Source: Kluyveromyces lactis (taxonomy: Eukaryota > Ascomycota > Saccharomycetes > Saccharomycetales > Saccharomycetaceae). From it: a stretch of 64,000 nucleotides of DNA. The DNA lies in NCBI RefSeq assembly GCF_000002515.2, contig NC_006040.1, positions 1,054,001-1,118,000 on the forward strand. Direction: 5' to 3'. The translations under genes were made by a program, and so were the position numbers. Position 1 is the first letter of the stretch; every line of letters starts with the position of its first letter. The notes below the pieces were generated by a model, which did no database searches, was not told where the DNA came from, and worked only from the letters and a program-made list of their open reading frames with translations. This document shows, in pieces, positions 17,637-28,700 of the stretch.

Positions 17637-19373
17637 ATGACTATTGAAATCGCACCAACTAATGAACAAGCTTTTCAGCAGTTCAAACCTTTAATTGAGA
17701 AATACAATGCTGAAAAGGTCGAACAAATGAAATCATATGATCCAGAGTTTTACGTGAAATGTATTTCTACTATTCCATCTGATGCTGAATTGGATTCCCA
17801 ATCCATCGATCCAAGACAATATTTAGGTCAATTGTTAGATGCCTCTGAGCTGAAAATTGTCAACGACTACACAATCAACGATCTATTGTCCAAACAATTG
17901 GATGGTTCCTTGACTGCTGTCGAGATTGCCAATGCGTTTATAAAGTCAGCGATCATTGCCCAATTAACAACCAACTGTATCATGCAGTTTTTGATTCCAA
18001 ACGCCCTGGACAAAGCTGCAAAGTTAGATGTCTATCTAAAGGAAAACGGCAAACTTGTTGGTCCAATGCATGGTATCCCAATCTCCTTAAAGGAGCATTT
18101 AAGTTTCAAGGGTGAGATCACTCATGCATCTTACGTTTCTCTATTGTCATCAGTTACGCCTAAACATGCTTTGACCGTTGACATTTTCGACAAGCAAGGT
18201 GCGCTATACCATGTGAGAACAGCTCAGCCTCAAACTATTATGCACCTAGACACTTGGAACATAATTACTGGAAGAACTAGAAATCCTCGTTCTACCAAAT
18301 TGTCCCCTGGTGGATCCTCTGGCGGTGAATCTGCCGCTATTGGTATGCACGGCTCTGTCATTGGTATTGGTACCGATATCGGTGGTTCTATTAGGTGTCC
18401 CGCCGCATTTGCTGGTATCTGTGGTATGAGACCAACTGTTAAAAGAGTCTCGTTGTTAGACGTCACTCCAAGTTCTGGCGGTCAAGAAAGTATTGTTCCA
18501 ACGATTGGCCCGTTAGCTAGATCTATTGAAGAGCTGGATTACTTTATGAAACATTACATTAATGACGGTAAGCCTTGGGAATCTGATACTACTAGTATCC
18601 CTATTCCTTGGAGAGAAGCTGAACTGCCTCAGAAGATCAAGGTCGGTGTCCTATATACTGATAACCTTGTAACGCCATACCCTGCCATCGTAAGAGGTAT
18701 GAAGACTGCTGCCGAACAATTGGCAAAGCACTCTGATACGTTTGAAATTGTCGACCTGGCTCCATACTGGTTCTCTGAACAAGAAATGTTAGATATTTAT
18801 ACTACCAACTTGGTCCTCTATACGATTGACGGTAACAAGGGCCAATTGTCCTTGACTGAAAAGAGTGGTGAACCGATTTTACCATTAACAGAACATTATT
18901 TCAAGTTTGGTGGTGGTAAACCGTTAAGCGCTTTCGAAAACAGACAACATAACCACGTAAGAGATGTCAATCAACAGAGAATCTTTGAAGAATTCTTTAA
19001 AAAGACCTCTTCAAGTTTGGGCTTGGATTTTATCTTGTCACCAACCAACGTCAGCCCCGCTGAAATTCCTGCTGAGAGTTTCTACTGGGGTTATACTTCT
19101 TTCTGGAACTTGTTCGATTATCCAAATGTCATCTTCCCCTCTGGCGTTAGTCATGATGTTGAATTGGATTCGCACGTTGATGAAGGTTCTCTTTTATCAA
19201 ATGAGTACGAGAAAAAGGTTTGGTACAACACTAACGGATCTTTGAGGTATGATGCTTCCCAATTCATTAATGCGCCAGTTGGTCTACAATTAACTGGTAA
19301 GAGATACGACGACGAAAACGTCGTTGCTGCAGTGAAGAAAATCACCAAGGCACTTGGTGTTGGAAGACAGTGA
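17637..19373 (+). CDS. Amidase of the fungal acetamidase/Amd2 group
   Basis: Amidase-signature hydrolase releasing ammonia or an amine from a carboxamide; 578 residues, resembling S. cerevisiae Amd2 and Aspergillus AmdS. The signature is complete: GGSSGGESAAIGMHGSVIGIG at 225-245. The Ser-cisSer-Lys triad is K152 (in GIPISLKE), S227 and S251 (in GTDIGGSIR); the spacings of 75 and 24 residues are those of known family enzymes. No targeting signal is visible. The true substrate is unknown. Divergently transcribed from a Hol1-type transporter and followed, convergently, by a Zn2Cys6 regulator; the likely use is uptake and breakdown of an amide as a nitrogen source (inference). Confidence 0.92.
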   Translation: MTIEIAPTNEQAFQQFKPLIEKYNAEKVEQMKSYDPEFYVKCISTIPSDAELDSQSIDPRQYLGQLLDASELKIVNDYTINDLLSKQLDGSLTAVEIANAFIKSAIIAQLTTNCIMQFLIPNALDKAAKLDVYLKENGKLVGPMHGIPISLKEHLSFKGEITHASYVSLLSSVTPKHALTVDIFDKQGALYHVRTAQPQTIMHLDTWNIITGRTRNPRSTKLSPGGSSGGESAAIGMHGSVIGIGTDIGGSIRCPAAFAGICGMRPTVKRVSLLDVTPSSGGQESIVPTIGPLARSIEELDYFMKHYINDGKPWESDTTSIPIPWREAELPQKIKVGVLYTDNLVTPYPAIVRGMKTAAEQLAKHSDTFEIVDLAPYWFSEQEMLDIYTTNLVLYTIDGNKGQLSLTEKSGEPILPLTEHYFKFGGGKPLSAFENRQHNHVRDVNQQRIFEEFFKKTSSSLGLDFILSPTNVSPAEIPAESFYWGYTSFWNLFDYPNVIFPSGVSHDVELDSHVDEGSLLSNEYEKKVWYNTNGSLRYDASQFINAPVGLQLTGKRYDDENVVAAVKKITKALGVGRQ

Positions 19374-19579
19374 ACTCAGTTTAGTCTACTATATATGTAT
19401 CTAAGTTTGCCGTCAACATGATGAGCATTCTGTAAAACATAATAAATATCCTTATAACTATTATTGAAATTATCATTTTGCTTGATCTTTCGTAGTTTTG
19501 GCTTAAAGTATGTCCGTGTATTGTAATTGTTACTTAAAATAAAGAACTTATCATAAAATGTATACTAAACTGCAATTGC

Positions 19580-21535
19580 TTAAGCATTGACCCAGGTAAG
19601 ATTTTCTCTATCAAAGAGAACATCTGACCTATCAGCTAACGGTAACTCCCATGTCTTAAAAAGAAATAGTTTCGAGTTAAATAATGGCAACATGTGGAAT
19701 TTGTCTCTAATGTAGTCAAGATATGATAATATCTTCTTTTGATTTTCCGTGTCTACAGTGAATATTCCGCAGACGATGACAGACCATGTAAGGAGTCCCC
19801 AAATGAAGTCTTTCTTTGGTATTTTTTCCATGTTATCAACTATCTCAGAAACTGTGTTTTGGTATGATAAAAGGTCAAATTCTTTGTATTGAATAACTTT
19901 GGAGATTAGTAGAAAGGATGTCTTGGCAACAACTTCTCCCACAAGTAAATTTGTTTTACAGTTTTGATAAACCTTCTCCTCTAGAGAAGTCTGGTCAGCA
20001 CTCGGTAGTATGCTTGGCGTGTGATAGTATGCTTGTTTCTGCAACTGCATTGCTCTCTTAAACCAGATACTTTCCTTATCTAAAGGCATTGGCAATCTTG
20101 CAATATATGATGCTTTGGCCAATATCTCGAAAGCCTCCGATGCAGCTCCAAAAATCGGATTGTTCATCCATCTTACATCGCATTGGTATATGAAACATTT
20201 CAAAGAATTCCCCAGCACCTCGTACACGCTGTAGGGGTTCGGAAGCTTTGATATATCGATAGCCCATAATATAGCGACAGAATAATTATATATGAAACTT
20301 TCCAAAAACATTCTATCATGTGGCTCTAGTTCTGGTTTTTGTATCGACGTATCGTGCTCCATCTCTAGCACTAATTCTTCCACGTATCTTTCACCGGTAG
20401 TCGAGATGGATTTGATCTTGGATAAGTAGTAAGGTGATTTGATAATTTGATAAGAGCTTGTTAGACATGACACACAGTCATTTACTGTCGAATTTATAGC
20501 AGTCTTATTACGAAGGCATAGTAACTGATAAGATGCAAGTAACCATGGTTTATCGTTTTCGTCAGGATTATCTTCCAGAAACTTTTTGATAAGTGTTAGA
20601 GAGCTCTGATACAAATCTGTTGAGAGAGTAGAGAACGTCTCCGAATCATAGTACTCCATGAAAGTAGCTCCACAGCATAGGAACACTTCTTTCAGAACAG
20701 TATTATCTTCAAAGTTTTTCGTGAATGTAGCCTGTGTGGTTAACAACGGGTGTGTTTCTTGTGGACCCAAACTGACCAACCAGTGCTTTACGGAAACGTA
20801 AAGCAAAAACAATTCGTCAGTACAGTGTTTCGGAATTATATCAAACTCGCCTTTATTTAAGCATTGTAAAATAGATTCGAACTTTTGCGCCATCGGATGT
20901 GAATCGTCAAATAGATAGTTGTAAAAAGAACGAGTCTTTAATGAATCATCACTTAGCTTTCCTTGTTCAGCTTTCTCAATTGCCCTTTCAATCGACGAAT
21001 TAGAGATGGTTAACGAATCTGTCAAATGAGGTGTCACTTGTCTCGACAACCATATGGTACATTCGTCTAAGAAAGGTAAACTAGCACATGCCAGTTCAGC
21101 GGTACTTTCCGGTTCAAGTTCAGATGCTTCTAGTTGTTTAGCCGTAGGGAATCTTTTCAGTTCTTCCAGATGCCCCAGTTCCTCGTTAAATTTGGCAAGA
21201 ACATTCTTCCGCAGAGTTAAACTGTAAAAATTCCGTTTCTGTGTCACAGCCAGTGTCAATTTCATACTCTTACCTCTTTCCCGAACTTTCCAATCATCTA
21301 AATGGAAGTTCAGAAACATATGAGGCTCTTCTTGAGCCTCTTCGTTGTCTCTCCAAACGCATCGCAGGAAGTTTTCCTTACAACCACTGCAAAGCGGTTT
21401 TTTCTCATCGCATTTCTTATGTCTGTCCCTACAAGTCAAACACCCACGACTAGACCGTTTCTCGACCAACGTAGTAGCAGATGATTTATTCTTAAAGAGC
21501 TTGCTCTGCCTGTATCTTACCCTAAGTTTAGGCAT
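19580..21535 (-). CDS. Zn2Cys6 transcription factor, candidate cluster regulator
   Basis: 651-residue fungal-specific regulator. The binuclear zinc cluster is at the N-terminus: C32, C35, C42, C49, C52, C59 (CX2CX6CX6CX2CX6C), with RDRHKKCDEKKPLC. The rest is helical and has no long low-complexity runs. The overall style, including the C-terminal LPLFNSKLFLFKTWELPL, recalls Uga3-like regulators (Fungal_trans_2), but I cannot name an orthologue. It lies next to the amidase and transporter genes in the GYP5-LAC9 interval. Its promoter has two exact copies of the 10-mer found in their shared promoter, suggesting autoregulation plus control of the pair. Confidence 0.88.
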   Translation of the reverse strand: MPKLRVRYRQSKLFKNKSSATTLVEKRSSRGCLTCRDRHKKCDEKKPLCSGCKENFLRCVWRDNEEAQEEPHMFLNFHLDDWKVRERGKSMKLTLAVTQKRNFYSLTLRKNVLAKFNEELGHLEELKRFPTAKQLEASELEPESTAELACASLPFLDECTIWLSRQVTPHLTDSLTISNSSIERAIEKAEQGKLSDDSLKTRSFYNYLFDDSHPMAQKFESILQCLNKGEFDIIPKHCTDELFLLYVSVKHWLVSLGPQETHPLLTTQATFTKNFEDNTVLKEVFLCCGATFMEYYDSETFSTLSTDLYQSSLTLIKKFLEDNPDENDKPWLLASYQLLCLRNKTAINSTVNDCVSCLTSSYQIIKSPYYLSKIKSISTTGERYVEELVLEMEHDTSIQKPELEPHDRMFLESFIYNYSVAILWAIDISKLPNPYSVYEVLGNSLKCFIYQCDVRWMNNPIFGAASEAFEILAKASYIARLPMPLDKESIWFKRAMQLQKQAYYHTPSILPSADQTSLEEKVYQNCKTNLLVGEVVAKTSFLLISKVIQYKEFDLLSYQNTVSEIVDNMEKIPKKDFIWGLLTWSVIVCGIFTVDTENQKKILSYLDYIRDKFHMLPLFNSKLFLFKTWELPLADRSDVLFDRENLTWVNA

Positions 21536-21745
21536 CTCTGCTCACTGAAATCTATATTCAGTTTCGGCTTTCTGCGACTTCCCTATCGAACATGACACTA
21601 TGAAAGCGTGCCTAACCAGTAAATTCAGCACATCGATTGTTCAAATGGCAACTTATATAGGTATATATGTATGTAGCCACTTAGATGCAGATATGAATAT
21701 GTCAAAGGTTAAACGGTTTTCCGGAGATTTGATGTTGAACATTGA

Positions 21746-21793
21746 TAATCGAGGTGTTCGAGATAAGATAAGGAAAACCCCATTAATCGAGGT
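21746..21793 (-). promoter_or_regulatory. ACCTCGATTA sites upstream of the Zn2Cys6 gene
   Basis: Two exact copies read on the minus strand: 21746-21755 and 21784-21793. The first is preceded on that strand by TTATCTCGA (21758-21766), giving two CTCGA units 9 bp apart. The copies lie 211-258 bp upstream of the start codon at 21535. The remaining gap to 22010 is the LAC9 3' flank, where I see nothing else. Confidence 0.65.
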
Positions 21794-22010
21794 AACGGAA
21801 ATCACGACTCCAAAATGAGTCATGTGATTTCGATGAGAAATAGAAATCTGCGGGGATGGTAGTTAAGGCCACGAGTTGGTTACCTACAATGTGCATGATG
21901 GACACTGTTCGTACCAGTGGTCTCGTTGGATAGCTATTTGATAGCTACTGAACAAAAAGTAAATACATGAATTGATGCTGTCCCAATTGACTACGGAAAA
22001 GAGAGATTTC

Positions 22011-24608
22011 TTACTCGTCGTTATCAAATATATAGTTGTACACATCGTCCATTGTTGTGGTGTTGAATAGCTGTTGGGTCGATGGATTCAGGAAGTTGTT
22101 GGTATCAGGCCATCCAGATGTGGTTGGAGGTCTCATTTGAGTTGTTGATGACTGTAGCAAAGAGTCCGTGATAGTGATCGATTGAGGCATCTGGGAATTA
22201 CTGACTCTCGGAGCGTCTTCTGCGTTTGCTGACCACAGTGAAAGTAGGTCCGAGAAACTGGTTGATTGTAGCAATGGAGTTGGTGGTGGCATCAGTTGGC
22301 TTTTGTTGATGCCTTCTCTTTGTAGTATTTCAGAATAATTCTTGGTTAATATCCCATCAAATTTAGCGGCCAAGGAAGATTCTTGTGACAATATACCCAT
22401 CGCTTCATGGGCTGATAATAATTGCGCTTTAACTGTCTCCCACAAGGCGTGCTGTGGAGATATCCGAGATGCGAAATGTAGAGGCACTAATGCGCTTCTA
22501 ACAAGATAATGTGTCGCGTACCAACAGGAAAGTGAGTTGAATGCATAGCTCCGTACAAAAGTGGCCACGCTAAATATATTTCTGCTTGAAAGTTGAAGGC
22601 ATAACTCCTTGCACCGTATGACGTTGTTGTCGGTTGGGGCATCTTCTTCAAAAAAAACTGAGAAAAGTGATATTAGGGAACAATGGAACATCCAGTATGG
22701 CCGGAACTTCACTAATGGTAGCCAATCTAGTTGAGTTTCATTTAAGGCTTTGAGTTCAGCTTCGGTACTAGGAGTAGGCCAGTGGTCTAAAAATGCTTGA
22801 ACACTATCGAACCATGAGAGACATTCACCTGCACTTTGCTGATATGAGTTATTTGACAATTTCTGTTGCAATATTTGAGACCATTGGGATTCTTGTATGA
22901 TGGAGGAATATATGCTTGGTTCTTTGATAGTGGCAGATGAAGCTGGTAATGGTATATCAATAGCCTGAAGATTGGGCAATAATGAGGGCCTTCCAGTCTC
23001 TAATGAGAGATCGCATCCCGTGCAATAAATAGTCCACCACAATACTCTACGGAGTTGCTGATCATGTATCGTTGAGTTTGGTAGATCCCGGTGTAATCCC
23101 AACGATGTAGCCATATGGCTACAAAGTCCTATGAGACTCCATGCAGTGTTTGGCTTATGCATCTTTTGAACATAATGCGTTAAAAGTATGAGTGCTATGG
23201 TTAAATCTGTGGACCCTGTTTCCAATACAGCGGTGGACAAATATGATAATGCGTTTTGGTAATAGAGAGTATGGTGACTTGAACATGAATTAGAGCACCA
23301 TGAACCCAAAGCTAATACCGCGTTTAGTAAGATGTGCCATATCTCAACGTTCTCTGGTTTAATTTGATCATTATACTGAGCGAAAAACATTTCCTTACTG
23401 ACCAACGGATATAGCGCATGATAGTGCTTGAAGTACGCATCGATATACGCGGATATTGTCTCTCTTTTAGCGAGATATACAGAGTCATTGGCAGAAAGAG
23501 GAGACATTGCCCTTTTGTTTGAAGATGTACTTGTTGTGGTTATGTCCGACACATTATGAGTAATATTATTGTTTAGTATTAGAGGTAGCTTCTGATGGTT
23601 TATATTATTATTATTAGTGTTAATGTCATTGCCTACTTTTGATGTAACGCCAGCGATCTTTTCTGATGATAGTAATTGGTTCAACCAAAACAAAATTGAA
23701 CCTTTTCCAAAATAACTATTATCGATTGACGTTTCACCTTCCTGCCAACGGAAGAATGCCTCTGTAACAGGTGATAGACCAGAGATGTTACCCAAGTTGT
23801 TATTATTGTTACCTGAAGAGTACATGTTCCGCAGCGTTGCCGTGGAAATCGTGTTCATTTGCTGTTCATCCAGAAGTGATGGCGTGTGTCGAAGATTGGT
23901 GATAGATTGAAGCTCTGTCATCGGTACCGGTTGCATTGGATAGGCTTGAGATTGTACTGCTGGATCAGTTGACAAAGATTGTGCCGGCTGCGCAGTACCA
24001 AAGGCAACGGGCTGTTCTAACGATGAATCGATATTATTCGATGCAAGTCCCGGAACAGTATTTGTAGAACCCATAGTAAGCAATTCCCTAATCCTGTATG
24101 TATCTTTTTGCTGAAGTAACCTATCGATATCCCAAACTGGGAAAAGTTCTTTCAAAAACTGTTCCAACTCTGCAACCCTATTTTCCATCTCTGTTAAATG
24201 TGCTCTTGTCAACGGAGTCCTAACAACTTGCGGAGAGTAGACACAGTCTAAATTGTATTTCAGACAGTTCGTGCAAGTCGGTACTGTCTTGGAACATTTC
24301 CACTTCTTCTTCCTGCAAGCATCGCACGCCTGGTGCATTACTTCACTTGATTTCTTGTTGTTGTTGTTGTTGTTGTTGTTGGCATTGCTATCATTTTTGT
24401 TACCATTACTCACCGCATCAGTGCCAGTTTCATTAGCTATCAAACGCCGACTTGCAAACTCAGGATCTGAGGATTCTGTATCAGGCAATTTCCTTTTCTT
24501 GCCATTGCGTATTGTTTCCTTCTTAACCGCATTCTTTTTATACTCCGATGGCAGTAACGTTTCCGCCTTACTTGAAAAAGAAGGCGAATTGGAGGCCCTA
24601 CTACCCAT
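22011..24608 (-). CDS. LAC9: Lac9/Gal4, Zn2Cys6 activator of LAC and GAL genes
   Basis: Orthologue of Gal4 (YPL248C) that activates lactose and galactose genes through CGG-N11-CCG sites and is held in check by Gal80. The 865-residue product from Met at 24608 begins [11 protein letters not shown] as in published K. lactis Lac9; an ATG six codons upstream is ignored. The zinc cluster is C95, C98, C105, C112, C115, C122 in [22 protein letters not shown]. It is followed by a linker, a dimerisation coiled coil ([15 protein letters not shown]), the middle homology region and an acidic C-terminal activation end [16 protein letters not shown] that also binds Gal80. Asn runs occur at 76-84. Its own promoter contains a Lac9 site. 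Confidence 0.98.
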   Translation of the reverse strand: MGSRASNSPSFSSKAETLLPSEYKKNAVKKETIRNGKKRKLPDTESSDPEFASRRLIANETGTDAVSNGNKNDSNANNNNNNNNKKSSEVMHQACDACRKKKWKCSKTVPTCTNCLKYNLDCVYSPQVVRTPLTRAHLTEMENRVAELEQFLKELFPVWDIDRLLQQKDTYRIRELLTMGSTNTVPGLASNNIDSSLEQPVAFGTAQPAQSLSTDPAVQSQAYPMQPVPMTELQSITNLRHTPSLLDEQQMNTISTATLRNMYSSGNNNNNLGNISGLSPVTEAFFRWQEGETSIDNSYFGKGSILFWLNQLLSSEKIAGVTSKVGNDINTNNNNINHQKLPLILNNNITHNVSDITTTSTSSNKRAMSPLSANDSVYLAKRETISAYIDAYFKHYHALYPLVSKEMFFAQYNDQIKPENVEIWHILLNAVLALGSWCSNSCSSHHTLYYQNALSYLSTAVLETGSTDLTIALILLTHYVQKMHKPNTAWSLIGLCSHMATSLGLHRDLPNSTIHDQQLRRVLWWTIYCTGCDLSLETGRPSLLPNLQAIDIPLPASSATIKEPSIYSSIIQESQWSQILQQKLSNNSYQQSAGECLSWFDSVQAFLDHWPTPSTEAELKALNETQLDWLPLVKFRPYWMFHCSLISLFSVFFEEDAPTDNNVIRCKELCLQLSSRNIFSVATFVRSYAFNSLSCWYATHYLVRSALVPLHFASRISPQHALWETVKAQLLSAHEAMGILSQESSLAAKFDGILTKNYSEILQREGINKSQLMPPPTPLLQSTSFSDLLSLWSANAEDAPRVSNSQMPQSITITDSLLQSSTTQMRPPTTSGWPDTNNFLNPSTQQLFNTTTMDDVYNYIFDNDE
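24359..24383. repeat. (TTG)n microsatellite in LAC9
   Basis: About eight TTG triplets on the + strand, encoding the poly-Asn run before the zinc cluster. Confidence 0.85.
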
Positions 24609-25005
24609 TTCGTATAGTAAAAACAATCAGTCGGAGTAAAGTTCAGATCTGTGATGTTCAAATGGTCAAATCGTAAACCATTTGGATGGTTGCTGATCTT
24701 TTAATGTTTAGTTGGGTACTAGTACAATTGGTGTAAAAAAGTGCCTTGACTCTAAGAAAAGCTTTAAAAAACTCTGAATATCCTGGGATTTCTGAACCAA
24801 CAGAACAAACCCTCACTTGGAAGAACGGCAGGTACGCTATATATTGTCTTACTTGAATTGAGCAAGGGTCCGAAGTTGTTATTTCTAGTTATTCAAAGTG
24901 TCATTATCTATGATTTTGCAGTTACTTCTTTTTCAAAGCAACTTTTGTATGGGAAAGGCGGAGGACAGAGATCACACCCATACATTACACTTAAGGACAG
25001 GAATA

Positions 25006-25022
25006 CGGTCTGTTCCGGTCCG
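25006..25022. promoter_or_regulatory. Lac9-binding site in the LAC9 promoter
   Basis: CGGTCTGTTCCGGTCCG is a perfect CGG-N11-CCG element, 398 bp upstream of the LAC9 start. Positive autoregulation of LAC9 through its own upstream site is established for K. lactis. This is a direct motif match. Confidence 0.9.
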
Positions 25023-25428
25023 TGAAACCGTAAAGTCCTGCGTGATCACACAAAATACTGGTACGAATGCATATTCATACACTGCTCAATATCGACGGTT
25101 CACTTGCTACGCCCGTGCCGTGAGTTAGCTTGGATCAATTGCTGCTGTGGTAACTTTGAACAGCGAATGTCAAAGGTCGACTAGTTAATTCCATGTCGTT
25201 ACTACATATTAAGGCTAATTGTACATGCGGCTGGGGAGGATTACGAGAACGGTCACATGATTCCACCACATATATAAATATTTACAAACCGCATACTCTG
25301 TCGAAGCATGGATATCTTGAGGCCAGACGTCGGTTCCTGCGGAATTTGTAACCTAATAGGGTAAGTACAAAGTCGGCAGAACGGTTTTGTGAGCTTTAAT
25401 GCGGTGTGAGGGTGTATTGCCATAAATC

Positions 25429-25461
25429 CGGGTAATTGTATCACGTGATCATAATTACCCG
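25429..25461. promoter_or_regulatory. Reb1-Cbf1-Reb1 near-palindrome between LAC9 and SGS1
   Basis: CGGGTAA (25429-25435) and TTACCCG (25455-25461) are inverted Reb1 cores flanking TCACGTGA (25441-25448), a Cbf1/CDEI-type octamer. The arms CGGGTAATT/AATTACCCG are perfect and the whole is symmetric apart from one base of length difference. It lies about 280 bp from SGS1 and 820 bp from LAC9, so it probably serves as a nucleosome-excluding boundary or SGS1 promoter core. The rest of the 1.13-kb gap shows no supported gene. Confidence 0.65.
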
Positions 25462-25739
25462 CTGGTTTTGTTTATTTGTTTTCGTTTTTGCTTTTTTTTC
25501 CTGCGGCCTCATCTGAGCATTTTTTAACGCGAATATCGATATCAGACAGAATTCGAGATTTATTTGATCAAAACCTGTAAACATACATACATGTTGACAA
25601 GAGAGTCCGAGATTAAGAAGCCAAGGCAAGGACTTGTAATATCCAAATCGTGCCCTACCATAAGTGGTCTATATTGTTCAGAGTGTCTTCTTCTGCTGGC
25701 GATTGTAGAGAGGAAGACAACCGACTTTGCCACTTCATT

Positions 25740-28700
25740 ATGGTAAAGCCTTCACATAATTTGAGAAGAGAACATAAATGGCTTAAGGATACGGAAGCGT
25801 ATCTCCCAGATAAGAGTGTATTAGGGATATTGCAGAAGCATGTAACTGCTAAACGCTCTGCTACTTTGAATTCTGGTGTTGAAAATGATTTGGCACGGAG
25901 GACGGGTTCGACGCTGGATCAAGTACCCAGAAACTTGACATCATCGATGCCAGTTTCTTCTGGTGCTGTCACGACAGCACAGACAGCAGTAGCAGGCACG
26001 TGGGATGAGGGATCATATACGAATACCACCATTGCAGTGGCTACAGTATTGGATTCAGATGGTGATTCCGATTTGGAATTGATCGCTGATCGACCAAGTG
26101 CGAACAACTCCAACGTTACCAGTAGCATCACTGCACAAATAACTCAGAAGACTGAGATTAATACTAATGGTAAGAGTACATCCGACCAAGATTTACATCG
26201 CTTGGTATCTTTACTTTGGCAACAATCAGAATTGTTGCAAGAGAAATGTGAAATACTGGAGTCGACATCTCTGTCACAAGATAACAAAAGGTCGAAGATT
26301 GGCTCGTTTATTAACCCTACATTGAATCGCATCAAGCAGCAAATATCAGCTATGGACAACCTTCTCCCATCTCTGCCTCAGGCCAGGGCTGTGCCTGATT
26401 TACAATCTTTTCCAGCGGTATCTAGAAATGCATCGGCATCTATATCTCGTCGTAACTCACCGACTCCACATGCCACTGAAAGTGTCAATCCAATCCCCTC
26501 AGAGGATATAGATATAGACATTCCTTCTTCGCAAACGCAATTAACACAGCAGCATAACAGCTCTTCGCCAAAGATTCAACCGTCAAGGAGACTGCGACAT
26601 AGAGATCCAAATCAAAATTATTATATTCCCACTTTGTCACAAATGGATGAGAATCCTCATTTATTACAAGAATCATTACTGAGTAAACGGCGAACAACCA
26701 GTACTAATAACAATATCCATCATAACGATAATGACAGTGATGCATCAGCTGAAGCAGAATCTGAAGACTCGCATTTTCTCACTACGATGGAAGAAGATCA
26801 AATTTACGATAACGAGTTGCATGAATCTGACAAAGATTTCGTCGTCGATGGGAATTACCTCGATTATGACGAGGGACCTGAAGCGGATGCAGAATACCAT
26901 GAAGAGGATGATAGTAATGTTCCCTTTGAAAAAGAGCGCTCTTCAAACCAAATTATTATTGATTCATCTCCTGGTAGCTCGCCAAGGCATTTGAACCCAC
27001 CGTCTCAACCTCCATTACAACAGCAAACTCAGAATACAAGTCAGGAATTCCAGCCTACTCCGCAATTGAGATTATTGGACGATGATGATGTAGAATTCCT
27101 GGAAGACCCCATTTCAGAGTCTCTGCCGCAGGATCATACCGTTGCAGTGCACTCCGAGGAGTTTGAACCACTGTCAGATACAGATCTGGAGGAGTTTGAT
27201 GCTGAACGAGAAGACCAAACGCAGTTTGATGAAATTAAGGAACTGGATGACGACTTGAAAATCATTTCAGAGGCGAAATTAGATGCCGAAGATGTGCCCT
27301 TATCATTCGCTATCAAGAAGGAACCGAAAAGCCTTGACACGCAATTACAAACTGAACTGGTGCCAGTGCCAGAAGTTATTGAAGATGATGACTTTTCCAT
27401 GGCAGACCTGGAACCCTATATGGAGGAAACCGAGAAGTGTACGAGAGAGAATTCAGTACAACCTCAATATGCATGGACATCAGAAATGTACCACAAATTA
27501 CGGCATGTCTTTGGACTTGATTCATTTAGACCAAATCAATTGGAAGCAGTTAATGCCACTTTACAGGGTAAGGATGCGTTCGTTCTTATGCCAACAGGTG
27601 GTGGTAAGTCACTCTGTTACCAACTTCCGGCTATTGTGAAATCAGGAAGGACATCTGGGACCACGATCGTTGTCTCTCCTTTGATTTCTTTGATGCAGGA
27701 TCAGGTTGAGCATCTTTTGGCAAAAGATATCAAAGCTAGTATGTTCAGTTCTAAAGGAACAGCCGAACAAAGAAGAATGACTTTCAATTTGTTCATGAAT
27801 GGATTACTAGAATTGGTTTATATTTCTCCAGAAATGATTAAAGCTTCCGTACAGTGTAAGAAAGCAATTTCGAAACTGTACGAACATGGAAAGTTGGCAA
27901 GGATTGTAGTCGATGAAGCGCACTGTGTTTCAAATTGGGGTCATGATTTCAGGCCTGATTACAAGGAGTTAAGCTTTTTCAAGCAAGAGTATCCAGATAT
28001 TCCAATGATTGCATTAACTGCAACTGCAAGTGAGCAGGTCAGAATGGATATCATTCATAATCTTCAGTTAAATAATCCGGTGTTTTTGAAGCAGAGTTTC
28101 AATAGAACTAATCTATTCTATCAAGTCTTGAAAAAAGAGAAGAACTCAATATTCCAAATGTGCGACATGATCAGAACCAAATTCAAGAATCAAACTGGGA
28201 TCATCTACTGTCATTCTAAGAACTCCTGTGAACAAACTAGTGCTCTAATGCAAAAGAATGGTGTGAAATGTGCGTTTTACCATGCTGGTATGGACCCTGA
28301 TGAACGTTTTCAAGTACAGCAAGATTGGCAGGCCGATCGTGTTCAAGTCATTTGTGCTACGGTTGCCTTCGGTATGGGTATTGATAAACCTGATGTCCGT
28401 TTTGTTTTCCACTTCACTGTACCTAGAACATTGGAAGGCTACTATCAAGAGACAGGTAGAGCTGGAAGAGACGGAAACTTTTCTCAATGTATCATGTATT
28501 ATTCTTTCCGCGATGTGAGAACTATTCAGACAATGATCCAAAAAGATAAGAACTTGGATATGATCAATAAGGAAAAGCATTTGGATAAATTACAACAAGT
28601 AATGCAGTATTGTGATAACAGAACTGATTGTAGGAGACAGCTGGTTCTATCTTATTTTAACGAGCAGTTCGATCCAAAAGATTGTGGGAAAAATTGTGAC

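Noticed and set aside
25441-25448. TCACGTGA as centromere element CDEI
   Set aside because: No AT-rich CDEII of about 160 bp and no TTTCCGAA-type CDEIII follows; the flanks are Reb1 sites instead.
24898-25629. Short frames in the LAC9-SGS1 intergenic region
   Set aside because: They overlap known regulatory DNA (Lac9 site, Reb1/Cbf1 element) and show no homology I know.
26857-26866. Copy of ACCTCGATTA in SGS1
   Set aside because: It is in coding sequence far from the cluster and most likely fortuitous; recorded so that the motif count is honest.
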